Shown: piece by piece, positions 1-7,716 of the stretch
Layout of the letters: each line of letters starts with the position of its first letter
How positions within the stretch are numbered: position 1 is the stretch's first letter
Assembly (NCBI GenBank): GCA_910578095.1
Contig: CAJTOZ010000003.1
Coordinates: 74,649-138,648 of the forward strand
From: an uncultured Muribaculaceae bacterium
GTDB lineage: Bacteria > Bacteroidota > Bacteroidia > Bacteroidales > Muribaculaceae
Direction of reading: 5' to 3'
Length of the DNA: 64,000 nucleotides
Program-made: the position numbers and the translations under genes
Notes under the pieces: model-generated
Seen by the model: the letters and a program-made list of their open reading frames with translations, nothing else
Database searches by the model: none
What the model was told of the DNA's origin: nothing

Positions 1-702
1 GATCCCGGCGACTTGCTGCTGTCTGCCGACTATTCGCAGATAGAGCTGCGCCTGATGGCCGACATGAGCGGCGATGCGGAGATGGTGCAGGCCTTCCGCG
101 AGGGAAAAGACATCCATAAGGCCACGGCGGCTAAAATCTATGGTGTGGATGTGGAAGAGGTCACGGATGCGCAGCGCCGCGCTGCCAAAACCGCCAATTT
201 CGGCATCATCTACGGCATATCGGCCTTTGGTCTCAGCGAGCGCCTGGGCATACCGCGAGGCGAGGCTAAAGAACTTATCGAGGGCTACATGCGCACATAT
301 CCCGGCGTGCAGGCCTATATGGCGGGGTCCATAGAGCATGCGAAGGAGCAGGGCTATGTGAGCACACTGCGCGGACGCAAGCGCTATCTGCCCGAGATAA
401 ACTCGCGCAACGCCACCGTGCGCGGCTATGCTGAACGCAACGCCATCAATGCGCCTCTGCAGGGTTCGGCTGCCGACATCATCAAAGTGGCCATGATCGA
501 TATCGACCGCGAGATAAAGCGCCGCGGACTGCAATCACGCATGATACTGCAAGTACATGACGAATTGATATTCAATGTGAAGCCCGGAGAGCTCGCGGAA
601 CTGCAAACTCTTGTGGAGGAGCGTATGCGCGCCGCCCATTCCGGACGGGTGCCTCTGGAGGTGAGCTCCGGAGTGGCCGACAATTGGCTTGAGGCGCACT
701 GA
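1..702 (+). CDS. polA: DNA polymerase I, C-terminal part (cut by window start)
   Basis: The reading frame is open from base 1, so this is the last ~233 residues of DNA polymerase I, the repair and Okazaki-fragment polymerase. All three palm and finger motifs are visible: motif A (LLSADYSQIELR, metal-binding Asp) near the fragment start, the O-helix motif B (RRAAKTANFGIIYG) about residues 58-71, and motif C (QVHDELIF, catalytic Asp-Glu) about residues 181-188. The exonuclease domains lie outside the window. It ends 45 bases before the convergent TPM gene. Confidence 0.97.
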   Translation, partial: DPGDLLLSADYSQIELRLMADMSGDAEMVQAFREGKDIHKATAAKIYGVDVEEVTDAQRRAAKTANFGIIYGISAFGLSERLGIPRGEAKELIEGYMRTYPGVQAYMAGSIEHAKEQGYVSTLRGRKRYLPEINSRNATVRGYAERNAINAPLQGSAADIIKVAMIDIDREIKRRGLQSRMILQVHDELIFNVKPGELAELQTLVEERMRAAHSGRVPLEVSSGVADNWLEAH

Positions 703-747
703 GAGCCCATAAGGCTTAAGCTATTGGAGCTGTGTCCTGGCGGAGAT

Positions 748-1992
748 TTACCAGCCGCCGGAGGCTCCGCCGCCGCCGGTCATACCGCCGCCGAATCCAC
801 CTCCGAAGCTGCCTCCGCCACCGGAGCCGCCTCCGCCCATGGGCACTACCACCACGGGGGCGGTCTTGGCTATGGTGTAGGGGCGGCGCGTGATGTGGTG
901 GCAATTCAGGCAGGTGTACTCTTTCATGCCCATGCCCTGCGCCGACACCGTGGGGCGCCGGATTATGCGGTCGGCCGACAGCCTGGCGGCGCGTGCATGG
1001 CAATTCTCGCACTCATGCATGGTGGAAGCGCGGTTCACATAGGGCAGCACGTCGGTCTCGCCGCACTGCGGGCATAGCCACACATCGTAGTCCACGGAGC
1101 CTATTTTTTCTTCGAGGTCCTGGGCGGGGGTGAGATAGTCGTTGTCGTGCACCTCGTCCACCTTCTTCATGGCCGTGCCGCAGTTGGGGCACAGCCGGCG
1201 GCCATTACGCCAATGCTGGAGCATGGCCACAAGAATCACTGCGGGAAGCATGCCCATGCCTATGGTGGCGAAGCCGAGAATCAGATAGACGGGTTTCCAG
1301 CTCTCCATAGTCTTGTATTTCTCAAAGCGGCTGCGGCGGCGCACTTCGTAGAGGCCCGCGGCGAGCATCAGGAGCATAAAGGCGGCGACGATGCCGGCCA
1401 CCACGAGGTAGGCTGTCCAGAGGTCCACGTCGTCGTCGCCACGGTCGGCGTCCTCAAGGCGCGAGCGCAGTTCTTCGGCGGCATCGGGATCGGTGAGCAG
1501 GCGGGCAATGGTGGCCGTGGCTGCGGTCACTCCGCCATCGAAATCGCCCTCGCGGAATGCGGGAAACATCTGCTCGCGCAGTATGGTGCCGCACACAATG
1601 TCGGGCAGCACGCCCTCGGCGCCGTAGCCGGTGCGTATGACGGCTTTGCGGCGGTCCTTGGCCACGAGCAGCAGCACGCCGTTGTCGCGGTCCTTCTTGC
1701 CGAGGCCCCAGAGGCCGAACAGTTCGGTGGCGAACTGGTCGATATCGTCGGGGTCGGTGATGTCGTCGACCACTACAACGGCCATCTCGGCGGAGGTGGC
1801 GGCGCGCACGCCGGCCACAAGGCTGTCGACGGCGGTCTGCGCTGCCGGCGATATGATGCCGTCGGGATTGCTCAGGTTGCGTGTGCGGTCGGCAGTGTGT
1901 ACGTTGGGCACATCGTGTGGCGCGTAGACTGCTGCCGTAGCTGTTGCGGCGGCTGCCAGAACAAGGAGGAGGGGGAATAGGAGCCGTTTCAT
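748..1992 (-). CDS. TPM-domain membrane protein with zinc ribbons and Gly-rich tail
   Basis: A 414-residue envelope protein of the YgcG/TPM family. It has a signal peptide (MKRLLFPLLLVLAAAATATA), then a TPM domain (roughly residues 35-165, with NGVLLLVAKDRRKAVIRTGYG), a membrane segment near 195-215, a second hydrophobic stretch near 235-260, four CxxC knuckles (CPNCG, CPQCG, CENCH, CLNCH) that would make two zinc ribbons, and a Gly/Ser-rich C-terminus. The frame is open further upstream, but the signal peptide and the 1-base overlap (TAATG) with the preceding 125-residue gene fix the start at 1992. TPM domains have been linked to photosystem repair in plants and to acid phosphatase activity; the bacterial role is unclear. 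Confidence 0.85.
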   Translation of the reverse strand: MKRLLFPLLLVLAAAATATAAVYAPHDVPNVHTADRTRNLSNPDGIISPAAQTAVDSLVAGVRAATSAEMAVVVVDDITDPDDIDQFATELFGLWGLGKKDRDNGVLLLVAKDRRKAVIRTGYGAEGVLPDIVCGTILREQMFPAFREGDFDGGVTAATATIARLLTDPDAAEELRSRLEDADRGDDDVDLWTAYLVVAGIVAAFMLLMLAAGLYEVRRRSRFEKYKTMESWKPVYLILGFATIGMGMLPAVILVAMLQHWRNGRRLCPNCGTAMKKVDEVHDNDYLTPAQDLEEKIGSVDYDVWLCPQCGETDVLPYVNRASTMHECENCHARAARLSADRIIRRPTVSAQGMGMKEYTCLNCHHITRRPYTIAKTAPVVVVPMGGGGSGGGGSFGGGFGGGMTGGGGASGGW

Positions 1993-2369
1993 TATTTCTT
2001 TTTGTTTATCTGCTGCATGCGCCGCGGTATCATGATGGATGCGATTACCTGCACGGCGGCGCCGGCCATGGTGAGTGCGAGCCAGTCGCGCGGTGCTGTG
2101 CCCGGCACGAACAGAAACACGGCTGCGGCAACGAAGAACAGCGCGCTCCAGGATTGCATGCGCAAGAGGCGGCGCAGGCGCAGGTCGTCGCCCCTGTAGG
2201 GGGAGAACAGGCGTGCGAGAAGCAGCCATAGGGCGCCTGCGGCGTAGAGCCACCGCATTACGTTCATGTGCATGAACCCTCCGCTGAAGAGGGGTATGAG
2301 TGTGGCGGCGGCCACGAGGAGGAGGCCTATCGGCGCCACCGCCTCGCAAATGCGTGAGAGTTTTGTCAT
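1992..2369 (-). CDS. small four-helix membrane protein
   Basis: 125 residues with about four hydrophobic helices (around residues 12-30, 38-52, 73-88 and 97-112) and a basic C-terminus. I do not recognise a named family. It is translationally coupled to the TPM gene through a 1-base stop/start overlap, so the two probably act together in the inner membrane. Confidence 0.75.
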   Translation of the reverse strand: MTKLSRICEAVAPIGLLLVAAATLIPLFSGGFMHMNVMRWLYAAGALWLLLARLFSPYRGDDLRLRRLLRMQSWSALFFVAAAVFLFVPGTAPRDWLALTMAGAAVQVIASIMIPRRMQQINKKK

Positions 2370-2417
2370 AATCTTGGAGTCTTTAACGTGATAACACCAT
2401 TGTGGCCCGATTGTTGG

Positions 2418-2735
2418 TCAGTCGATGATGAATACGTCTTCGTGGTCGCGTTTCATATTGTACTGCTCGCGGACCACGCGCTCGATGGCGCGGTGGTCTG
2501 ATTCGAGACGCCGGTTGAGCTCGCGGTATCGGTCGACGCTATCCTGCACGATGTCGACCTGTGTCTGCAGGCTGTCGATCTGGCGTTGGTATTCGATGCG
2601 CCGTGCTACAGAGCTGTCGCCGAAGAAAACGATGTAGACAAGCACAGCCAGCACGCCGAGCGTGGGCAGCGATAGATATCGCTGCATCCATGCCCGGCGG
2701 CTTGAGGCGGTGTTGTGGGAGGAGGGAGTGGTCAT
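2418..2735 (-). CDS. septum formation initiator (FtsB/DivIC-like)
   Basis: 105 residues: a short basic cytoplasmic N-terminus, one transmembrane helix (about 24-40, LPTLGVLAVLVYIVFFG), then a heptad-rich extracytoplasmic coiled coil (YQRQIDSLQTQVDIVQDSVDR) and an acidic tail. This is the architecture of FtsB/DivIC, which joins FtsL and FtsQ/DivIB in the divisome to activate septal peptidoglycan synthesis. Sequence conservation is naturally low in this family; the call rests on layout plus the post-coil segment LRRLESDHRAIERVVREQYNM-like, typical of the family. Confidence 0.85.
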   Translation of the reverse strand: MTTPSSHNTASSRRAWMQRYLSLPTLGVLAVLVYIVFFGDSSVARRIEYQRQIDSLQTQVDIVQDSVDRYRELNRRLESDHRAIERVVREQYNMKRDHEDVFIID

Positions 2736-2748
2736 GTGGGGGAGGTGT

Positions 2749-5172
2749 TTATTTTACGAGTACGCGGCGCGACTGTCCGTCGACAACGATGATGTACAGC
2801 CCGGCGGGGAGCTCATAGGTGGCGGTGCCTGCTGCTATTGTGTCGGTTGCCACGTAGGTGATGCCATCGATGCCGTGCACTGCCACAGTCACAGGTTCGG
2901 ATGCTTCCACGCACAGTGTGCCTGCGGCGGGGGAGTAGGCGTCCCATGTGTAGTAGGTGGACGAGGGATCGTTGATGCCGGTTTCCTTGTAGTTGGTGAT
3001 GGCCACATCGTCGAGGTGGAGGCGCGAGCCTTTCACCTGGGCTATGCGCACGCGGATGTTGCCGACCACGCGGACGGGCACAGTATAGAGTGTGTATTCG
3101 GTGGCATCGATGTTTACATCGCCGGCGTGTTCCCAAGTGTCGCCGTGATTGGTGGAGTAGTATACGGCGAGCACGGCTGCGGGATCGTTGTTGCCCTGGT
3201 TGTTGCGCCAGCGGCAAGCGTAGAACGAGACGTTGCCTGCGCCGAGAGCTTTGTCTTCAAGCATCTCGAGGGAGGAACTGGAGTCCTTGCCGAAGCGGCA
3301 GGATTTTTCTCCGGCATAGATGCGGTCGCCCTGGCTTTCGGGGCCTACGACACCGATGTTGTAGAAATTCCATTTCGCAGCCGAACCCTGGTATTCTCCG
3401 TTGGTGTAGGTCTTGGCGAAGTTTGCCTCGAAGGTTTCGATAAAGTCGGCGGGTGTATCGTCGGTGCATGTGCCGTAGATGATGCCGCTTTCGGTGGAGT
3501 AAGTGCCGGCGCTTGCGCTGATGACGGTGGAGTAGCCTCCGTCGTTGGCGGAGTTGAGGCGCATGTATATGCGGTCTTCTTCGGGCGAGAGGGTGATGGT
3601 GCGGTTCCAGTTGGTGCGGTCGGAGCTGATCTCGAACGGAGCGGCCACGCTCACAGTGATGTCTGTGTCGATGTTGTCGATCTCGACGAGGATTTCCTCA
3701 GGATCGGAAGGCACGCCGGGCTCGGATGTGAATTCCAGCACGCCATCGTAGAGGAACTGTATGTAGGGGAGGCGTTCGCCGGTGGTGACGGATACAGTGT
3801 TGGATGTGAGCGTTGCGGAGGAGAGCGTGTAGGTGTAGGTGGTCTTCTCGTCGAGGCCGTCTACGAGGTACGAGCCTGCTGCGGCGTCGACGTTGCGCGG
3901 ATATCCATCGATGCTTGTTCCGGCCTGGCGCACGTCGAGGGAGTAGTGGCCGTTGATGTCGTCGCCGATGTAGGTCCAGTTGGCCTGGAAGCTTTCGGCG
4001 GCAACAAGGGTGGCGGGAGCCGCGGGCAGGCCTTCCTGGGCGCGCACGGTCACCTTGGCGGTGGATTTGGCGTTGCCGGAAGCTACTGTGAGATTGGCGC
4101 TATACGAGGCGGCCTGCGGGAGGGTCCATGTGAGGGTGACGTTGGCACCGGCGTTGGCCTGGGAGGCTGTGAGGGTGGCGGGGCTGACGCTGAGACCCTG
4201 GTCGGCGGTGATGGTCACGTTCGATCTGAGGTCTTTGCCGCGCACGGTCACAGTGGTCGATACGGGGATGCCTACAGCGGCCAGGCCCATGTCGATGGTA
4301 GAGCCGTCGACGGGAAGTGTGAACGAGCCGTCGGCAGGTTCGTCGGAGCCGTTCCAGATACTTGTCTTTTTGTCGCCCCAGATGTACTCGGCGAGTTCGG
4401 GATGGTCGATGAAGGGATTGCGGTTTTTCTGCCAGGCATACACGGCATCGTTGCGCACGGTTTCCTTGTCGCTCACGGGGTCCTCACGGTGCCATTTGAG
4501 CAGGAGGTCGATGGCCCACGATTTGAACACAGGGTAATCGTTGCCGGCAAGCATTGGCGAGCTCCACGACGAGATGCGGTCGTTGTAGCATGCGGCCATG
4601 TAGAAATATGTGCGTGCGAAATCGCCCTTGTATTGGTCGTCCGGCTCAAACACTTGGCCGCTGTAGCCCGGGAATGTAGACGTGCCGAGGCGACCGAGCC
4701 CCTTTATGGAACCGTTGCTGAATGTTGTACCGTTGGCGCATTCGCCGAAGGGATAGTTGCTTCGCCGGCCGTTCACATATCCATCGGTAGGGTAAAGATG
4801 GTAGGCATCCGAATACTGTTCCTGCTTGCCTCCGCCCCACCAGTTTTTGGGCATGGAGTGCTCGCGGTTGATGCAGTCGCCTACACCGTGGTAGTTGCCG
4901 CATTTTGTGGCGCGCGACCATGTGCCCCAGTTCTTGGTGGAGTACATGTCCCACACGGTGCCGTCGGGATGCACGTCGGAAGTCTTGTACACATCGTAAA
5001 GTCCGTCGTAACTTACTTTGGTGTGCGGACCTATTTTGGAATGGAGCGCATCGAGCAGATTGTTTCCGCCTTTTCCTTTGCAGGAGTCGTAGAATCCGGT
5101 GGGTTCGGCAGCGGCAGCGGAGCCGCTCGTGAGGGCCGCGAGGGCCAAAGCTAAAATATGGCGTATTTTCAT
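2749..5172 (-). CDS. large secreted endonuclease I with C-terminal sorting tail
   Basis: 807 residues. A signal peptide (1-22) precedes an endonuclease I (NucM/EndA, beta-beta-alpha-Me) domain, residues ~25-300, with the signature GDCINREHSMPKNWW in which His105 is the expected catalytic base. After it come a Glu/Asp-rich linker, beta-sandwich/fibronectin-like repeats and a lectin-like region (TFEANFAKTYTNGEYQG onward), and a final segment ending GLYIIVVDGQSRRVLVK, which resembles a type IX secretion C-terminal sorting domain. Inferred role: a surface or secreted DNase for nutrient DNA. An upstream in-frame start exists at 5298 but would put 42 residues before an otherwise ideal signal peptide, so 5172 is chosen. 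Confidence 0.88.
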   Translation of the reverse strand: MKIRHILALALAALTSGSAAAAEPTGFYDSCKGKGGNNLLDALHSKIGPHTKVSYDGLYDVYKTSDVHPDGTVWDMYSTKNWGTWSRATKCGNYHGVGDCINREHSMPKNWWGGGKQEQYSDAYHLYPTDGYVNGRRSNYPFGECANGTTFSNGSIKGLGRLGTSTFPGYSGQVFEPDDQYKGDFARTYFYMAACYNDRISSWSSPMLAGNDYPVFKSWAIDLLLKWHREDPVSDKETVRNDAVYAWQKNRNPFIDHPELAEYIWGDKKTSIWNGSDEPADGSFTLPVDGSTIDMGLAAVGIPVSTTVTVRGKDLRSNVTITADQGLSVSPATLTASQANAGANVTLTWTLPQAASYSANLTVASGNAKSTAKVTVRAQEGLPAAPATLVAAESFQANWTYIGDDINGHYSLDVRQAGTSIDGYPRNVDAAAGSYLVDGLDEKTTYTYTLSSATLTSNTVSVTTGERLPYIQFLYDGVLEFTSEPGVPSDPEEILVEIDNIDTDITVSVAAPFEISSDRTNWNRTITLSPEEDRIYMRLNSANDGGYSTVISASAGTYSTESGIIYGTCTDDTPADFIETFEANFAKTYTNGEYQGSAAKWNFYNIGVVGPESQGDRIYAGEKSCRFGKDSSSSLEMLEDKALGAGNVSFYACRWRNNQGNNDPAAVLAVYYSTNHGDTWEHAGDVNIDATEYTLYTVPVRVVGNIRVRIAQVKGSRLHLDDVAITNYKETGINDPSSTYYTWDAYSPAAGTLCVEASEPVTVAVHGIDGITYVATDTIAAGTATYELPAGLYIIVVDGQSRRVLVK

Positions 5173-5305
5173 CGCGATATTGTATGGTATTTGAGATTTT
5201 TCAATTTCGGCTTGTAAAATTACTTCATCCGTGCCGAATGGCAAAATTTTAGTCCAAAAAACATTGATTGCCGGCTTATAATGTGACATTATCGACAAAA
5301 AGTAT

Positions 5306-5313
5306 TAACTTTG
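5306..5313 (+). promoter_or_regulatory. -7 promoter box of pyrH
   Basis: TAACTTTG matches the Bacteroidota -7 consensus TAnnTTTG and lies 27 bases before the pyrH start codon. No convincing TTG was found at the -33 position. Confidence 0.7.
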
Positions 5314-5340
5314 CCAAAACTCATAAAGCAAAACTGACCG

Positions 5341-6051
5341 ATGAATAATAAATACAACAGGGTGCTTCTTAAGCTCAGCGGCGAATCTCTGATGGGAGCC
5401 CAGCACTATGGCATAGACCCTGTGCGTCTCGGCGAGTATGCCGAGCAGATAAAGGCGGCCGTGGATGGCGGCACGCAAGTGGCAATCGTGATAGGCGGCG
5501 GCAATATATTCCGCGGCGTGCAGGGCGCGGCCAAAGGCTTCGACCGTGTGAAGGGCGACCAGATGGGTATGCTCGCCACGGTGATCAACTCGCTCGCGCT
5601 CAACTCGGCTCTTGAGAGCGTGGGCTGCGCGGCACGGGTGTTCACGGCGCTCAACATGTATCCGATAGGCGACTACTACAGCTCGCGCCATGCCATAGAG
5701 GCCATGGAGCAGGGCATGGTGGCCATCATAGCCGGCGGCACCGGCAACCCCTTCTTCACCACCGACACCGGCGCCGCGCTGCGTGCAGTGGAAGTGGCGG
5801 CCGACGCCATGTTCAAGGGCACCCGCGTGGATGGCATCTACACCGCCGACCCCGAAAAGGATCCCATGGCCACGAAGTTCGACCGCATAAGCTACGACGA
5901 GGTGGTGGCCCGCGGCCTGCGTGTGATGGACCTCACGGCCACAGCGCTGTGCAAGGAAAACGGCATGCCCATAGTGGTGTTCGATATGGACACGCCCGGC
6001 AATCTGGCCAAGGTGCTCGCCGGAGAAAATATCGGCACTGTGGTGTACTGA
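5341..6051 (+). CDS. pyrH: UMP kinase
   Basis: 236 residues of the hexameric bacterial UMP kinase, which phosphorylates UMP to UDP in pyrimidine nucleotide synthesis. Visible motifs are the N-terminal KLSGESLMG phosphate-binding segment, IGGGNIFRG, the UMP-binding region DYYSSRHAIEAMEQG, and AGGTGNPFFTTDTGAALRA. Length and end (GTVVY) match the family. It is followed 25 bases later by frr, the classical pyrH-frr pairing. Confidence 0.97.
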   Translation: MNNKYNRVLLKLSGESLMGAQHYGIDPVRLGEYAEQIKAAVDGGTQVAIVIGGGNIFRGVQGAAKGFDRVKGDQMGMLATVINSLALNSALESVGCAARVFTALNMYPIGDYYSSRHAIEAMEQGMVAIIAGGTGNPFFTTDTGAALRAVEVAADAMFKGTRVDGIYTADPEKDPMATKFDRISYDEVVARGLRVMDLTATALCKENGMPIVVFDMDTPGNLAKVLAGENIGTVVY

Positions 6052-6076
6052 GAATCAAACAAAATACCATACGATT

Positions 6077-6637
6077 ATGACTGACGTGAAAACTTATCTC
6101 GACCCTGCCGCTGAAAAAATGGAACTGGCAGTGGCCTATCTTGAAGAGGCGCTCGCCCATATCCGCGCCGGCAAAGCCAACGCCAAGATCCTGGACGGCA
6201 TACGCGTGGAGTACTACGGCAGCCTGGTGCCCATCAGCAACGTGGCCAACGTGAGCGTGCCCGACGCGCGTACGATTGCCATCACTCCGTGGGAGAAGCC
6301 CATGTTCAGGGAAATAGAGAAGGCTATCATCAATTCCGAACTGGGTATCACGCCTGAAAACAACGGCGAAGTGATACGCCTGTCGATTCCGCCGCTCACG
6401 GAGGAACGCCGCCGCGCGCTGGTGAAGCAGAGCAAGGCCGAGGCCGAGCAGGCCAAGGTGAGTGTGCGCAACGCCCGCCGCGATGCCATCGACGGCCTCA
6501 AAAAAGCCGTGAAGCAGGGTATGCCGGAAGATGTGGAAAAGGACGGCGAAGCAGCCGTGCAGAAGCTCCACGACAAGTATCTGAAACAGATCGACGAAGT
6601 GTTCGCGGCCAAGGAAAAGGAAATCCTGACGGTGTAG
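6077..6637 (+). CDS. frr: ribosome recycling factor
   Basis: 186 residues, the normal RRF length. It splits post-termination ribosomes together with EF-G. The conserved pattern is clear: HIRAGKANAKILDGIRVEYYGSLVPISNVANVSV near the N-terminus (tip of domain I and domain II) and VRNARRDAIDGLKK with KGMPED-like QGMPEDVEKDGE in the C-terminal helix. It shares the pyrH promoter and is followed by a strong terminator. Confidence 0.97.
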   Translation: MTDVKTYLDPAAEKMELAVAYLEEALAHIRAGKANAKILDGIRVEYYGSLVPISNVANVSVPDARTIAITPWEKPMFREIEKAIINSELGITPENNGEVIRLSIPPLTEERRRALVKQSKAEAEQAKVSVRNARRDAIDGLKKAVKQGMPEDVEKDGEAAVQKLHDKYLKQIDEVFAAKEKEILTV

Positions 6638-6664
6638 TCAGCCGATAAGCGAGAATAACGACCA

Positions 6665-6698
6665 AAGGCATGTCCCCCGCAATGCAGGGACATGCCTT
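6665..6698 (+). terminator. intrinsic terminator of pyrH-frr
   Basis: Perfect 12-bp stem AAGGCATGTCCC / GGGACATGCCTT around a 10-base loop, 27 bases after the frr stop, followed by a T-rich stretch (agttgttttgtccctttt). Confidence 0.85.
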
Positions 6699-6751
6699 AG
6701 TTGTTTTGTCCCTTTTGTGGTTTTGTGTTTTCAAGCTCGTATGGCGAGGGT

Positions 6752-6803
6752 ACAAAAGGACATAAGTAACATAAGTTATTTTATTTATTATCAGTCCTTT
6801 TGT
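6752..6803. repeat. 10-bp inverted repeat in convergent gap
   Basis: ACAAAAGGAC (6752-6761) and GTCCTTTTGT (6794-6803) are perfect inverted arms around an AT-rich 32-base loop, between frr and the convergent DUF4292 gene. On the minus strand it could help end the dut-TPR-DUF4292 transcript; no other role is evident. Confidence 0.5.
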
Positions 6804-6820
6804 GGTTGTTTTCGGGCCGT

Positions 6821-6846
6821 ACGTGCCGCAGGCACGGGCCTGCATT
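6821..6846 (+). repeat. dispersed hairpin repeat, copy 1
   Basis: ACGTGCC-gca-GGCACG followed by ggccTGCATT. It closely resembles the copy at 39106-39131 (same stem, same spacing, tail CTACATT) and belongs to the intergenic hairpin-plus-CCTACATT family also seen at 17953-18128. Confidence 0.6.
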
Positions 6847-6861
6847 GTTGGCGTGCAGCCG

Positions 6862-7716
6862 TTACAGTGTCAGGCCGGATTTCAGGAACGCGGTTGCGGA
6901 GAGGCGTTTGTAGCCTTTTGTGGATGGCTGCGAGATGGCGGGCGATGTGTTCCAGACGGCCTGGTCGACGGTGTAGGTGAGGCCGGCATCGATCTTTTTT
7001 GAGCCTATGGTGGCTTTGATGTTGAGGGCCGAGGCCACGGCTCCGGCGGTGGTGAGTTTTGTGGCAGGGGTGTAGGTGCAGGTGGCGGTTTTGCCTGCTG
7101 CGGATACGGTGATGGCTGTGAGCGCCACGCGCCCGTCGGAAAGGGTGGAGGCTTCCATGGTCCAGTTGTAGGCTGCGTGGGCCTTGGCGGGCGCTATTTC
7201 GAGCGATGTGCCTGTGGCGGAGAGGGAGAGGCCGGAGGCCATGGCAGCGGTGGCGGGACCGTGGCCGGGCACGAATGCACGCCCGAGAAGGGCGCTTTGT
7301 ATGTCGGCAAAGGATATGCCCGTGCCGCCGGTGAGAGCGGCAGTGCTTTCGGCCACGAGGTAGCGGTGGAATTTGTCGTAGATGTGAATGGAGTCGGGTG
7401 TGATGCTCACCACGGCAAGCTCTATGCCGAGAAGGCGCATGCTTATGTGCACGAGGCGGTCGCGCACCATGGTGATCTTGCCGGATGCGCTGAGGCTCAT
7501 GGGCGAGCGCAGGCTGGCCCGCACGGGCATCTGTACGTCGTTCCACATGCCGTAGGCGGCTGTCATGGATGCGAACCGCTGTGCGGCTCCTGCATTGGCT
7601 TCAGGGGTGAGGGTGGCAGCTGTGGCCGGCGCATGCGGGGCCTGCTTCTGTGTGCTGCACGCTGCGGCCAGCAGCAATGCTGCCGCGGCTGCTATGAGTG
7701 TGATGCGGTGTTTCAT
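6862..7716 (-). CDS. DUF4292 lipoprotein
   Basis: 284 residues beginning with a lipoprotein signal (lipobox LAAACS, Cys20). The rest is beta-rich and matches the pattern of DUF4292, a periplasmic lipoprotein family with a LolB/LppX-like fold that in Bacteroidota usually follows dut and a TPR gene (as here). Inferred role: outer-membrane biogenesis or lipid/lipoprotein handling; not shown by the sequence. Its start overlaps the TPR stop by 4 bases (ATGA), so the genes are co-translated. Confidence 0.85.
   Translation of the reverse strand: MKHRITLIAAAAALLLAAACSTQKQAPHAPATAATLTPEANAGAAQRFASMTAAYGMWNDVQMPVRASLRSPMSLSASGKITMVRDRLVHISMRLLGIELAVVSITPDSIHIYDKFHRYLVAESTAALTGGTGISFADIQSALLGRAFVPGHGPATAAMASGLSLSATGTSLEIAPAKAHAAYNWTMEASTLSDGRVALTAITVSAAGKTATCTYTPATKLTTAGAVASALNIKATIGSKKIDAGLTYTVDQAVWNTSPAISQPSTKGYKRLSATAFLKSGLTL

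Noticed and set aside
2662..5154. Long plus-strand open frame opposite the endonuclease gene
   Set aside because: Same reason: no motifs, Cys/Gly/Val-rich shadow of a real minus-strand gene with signal peptide and catalytic motif.
5173..5340. Riboswitch or leader peptide upstream of pyrH
   Set aside because: Only a -7 box is seen; no stable stem set or short open frame with pyrimidine-sensing features.
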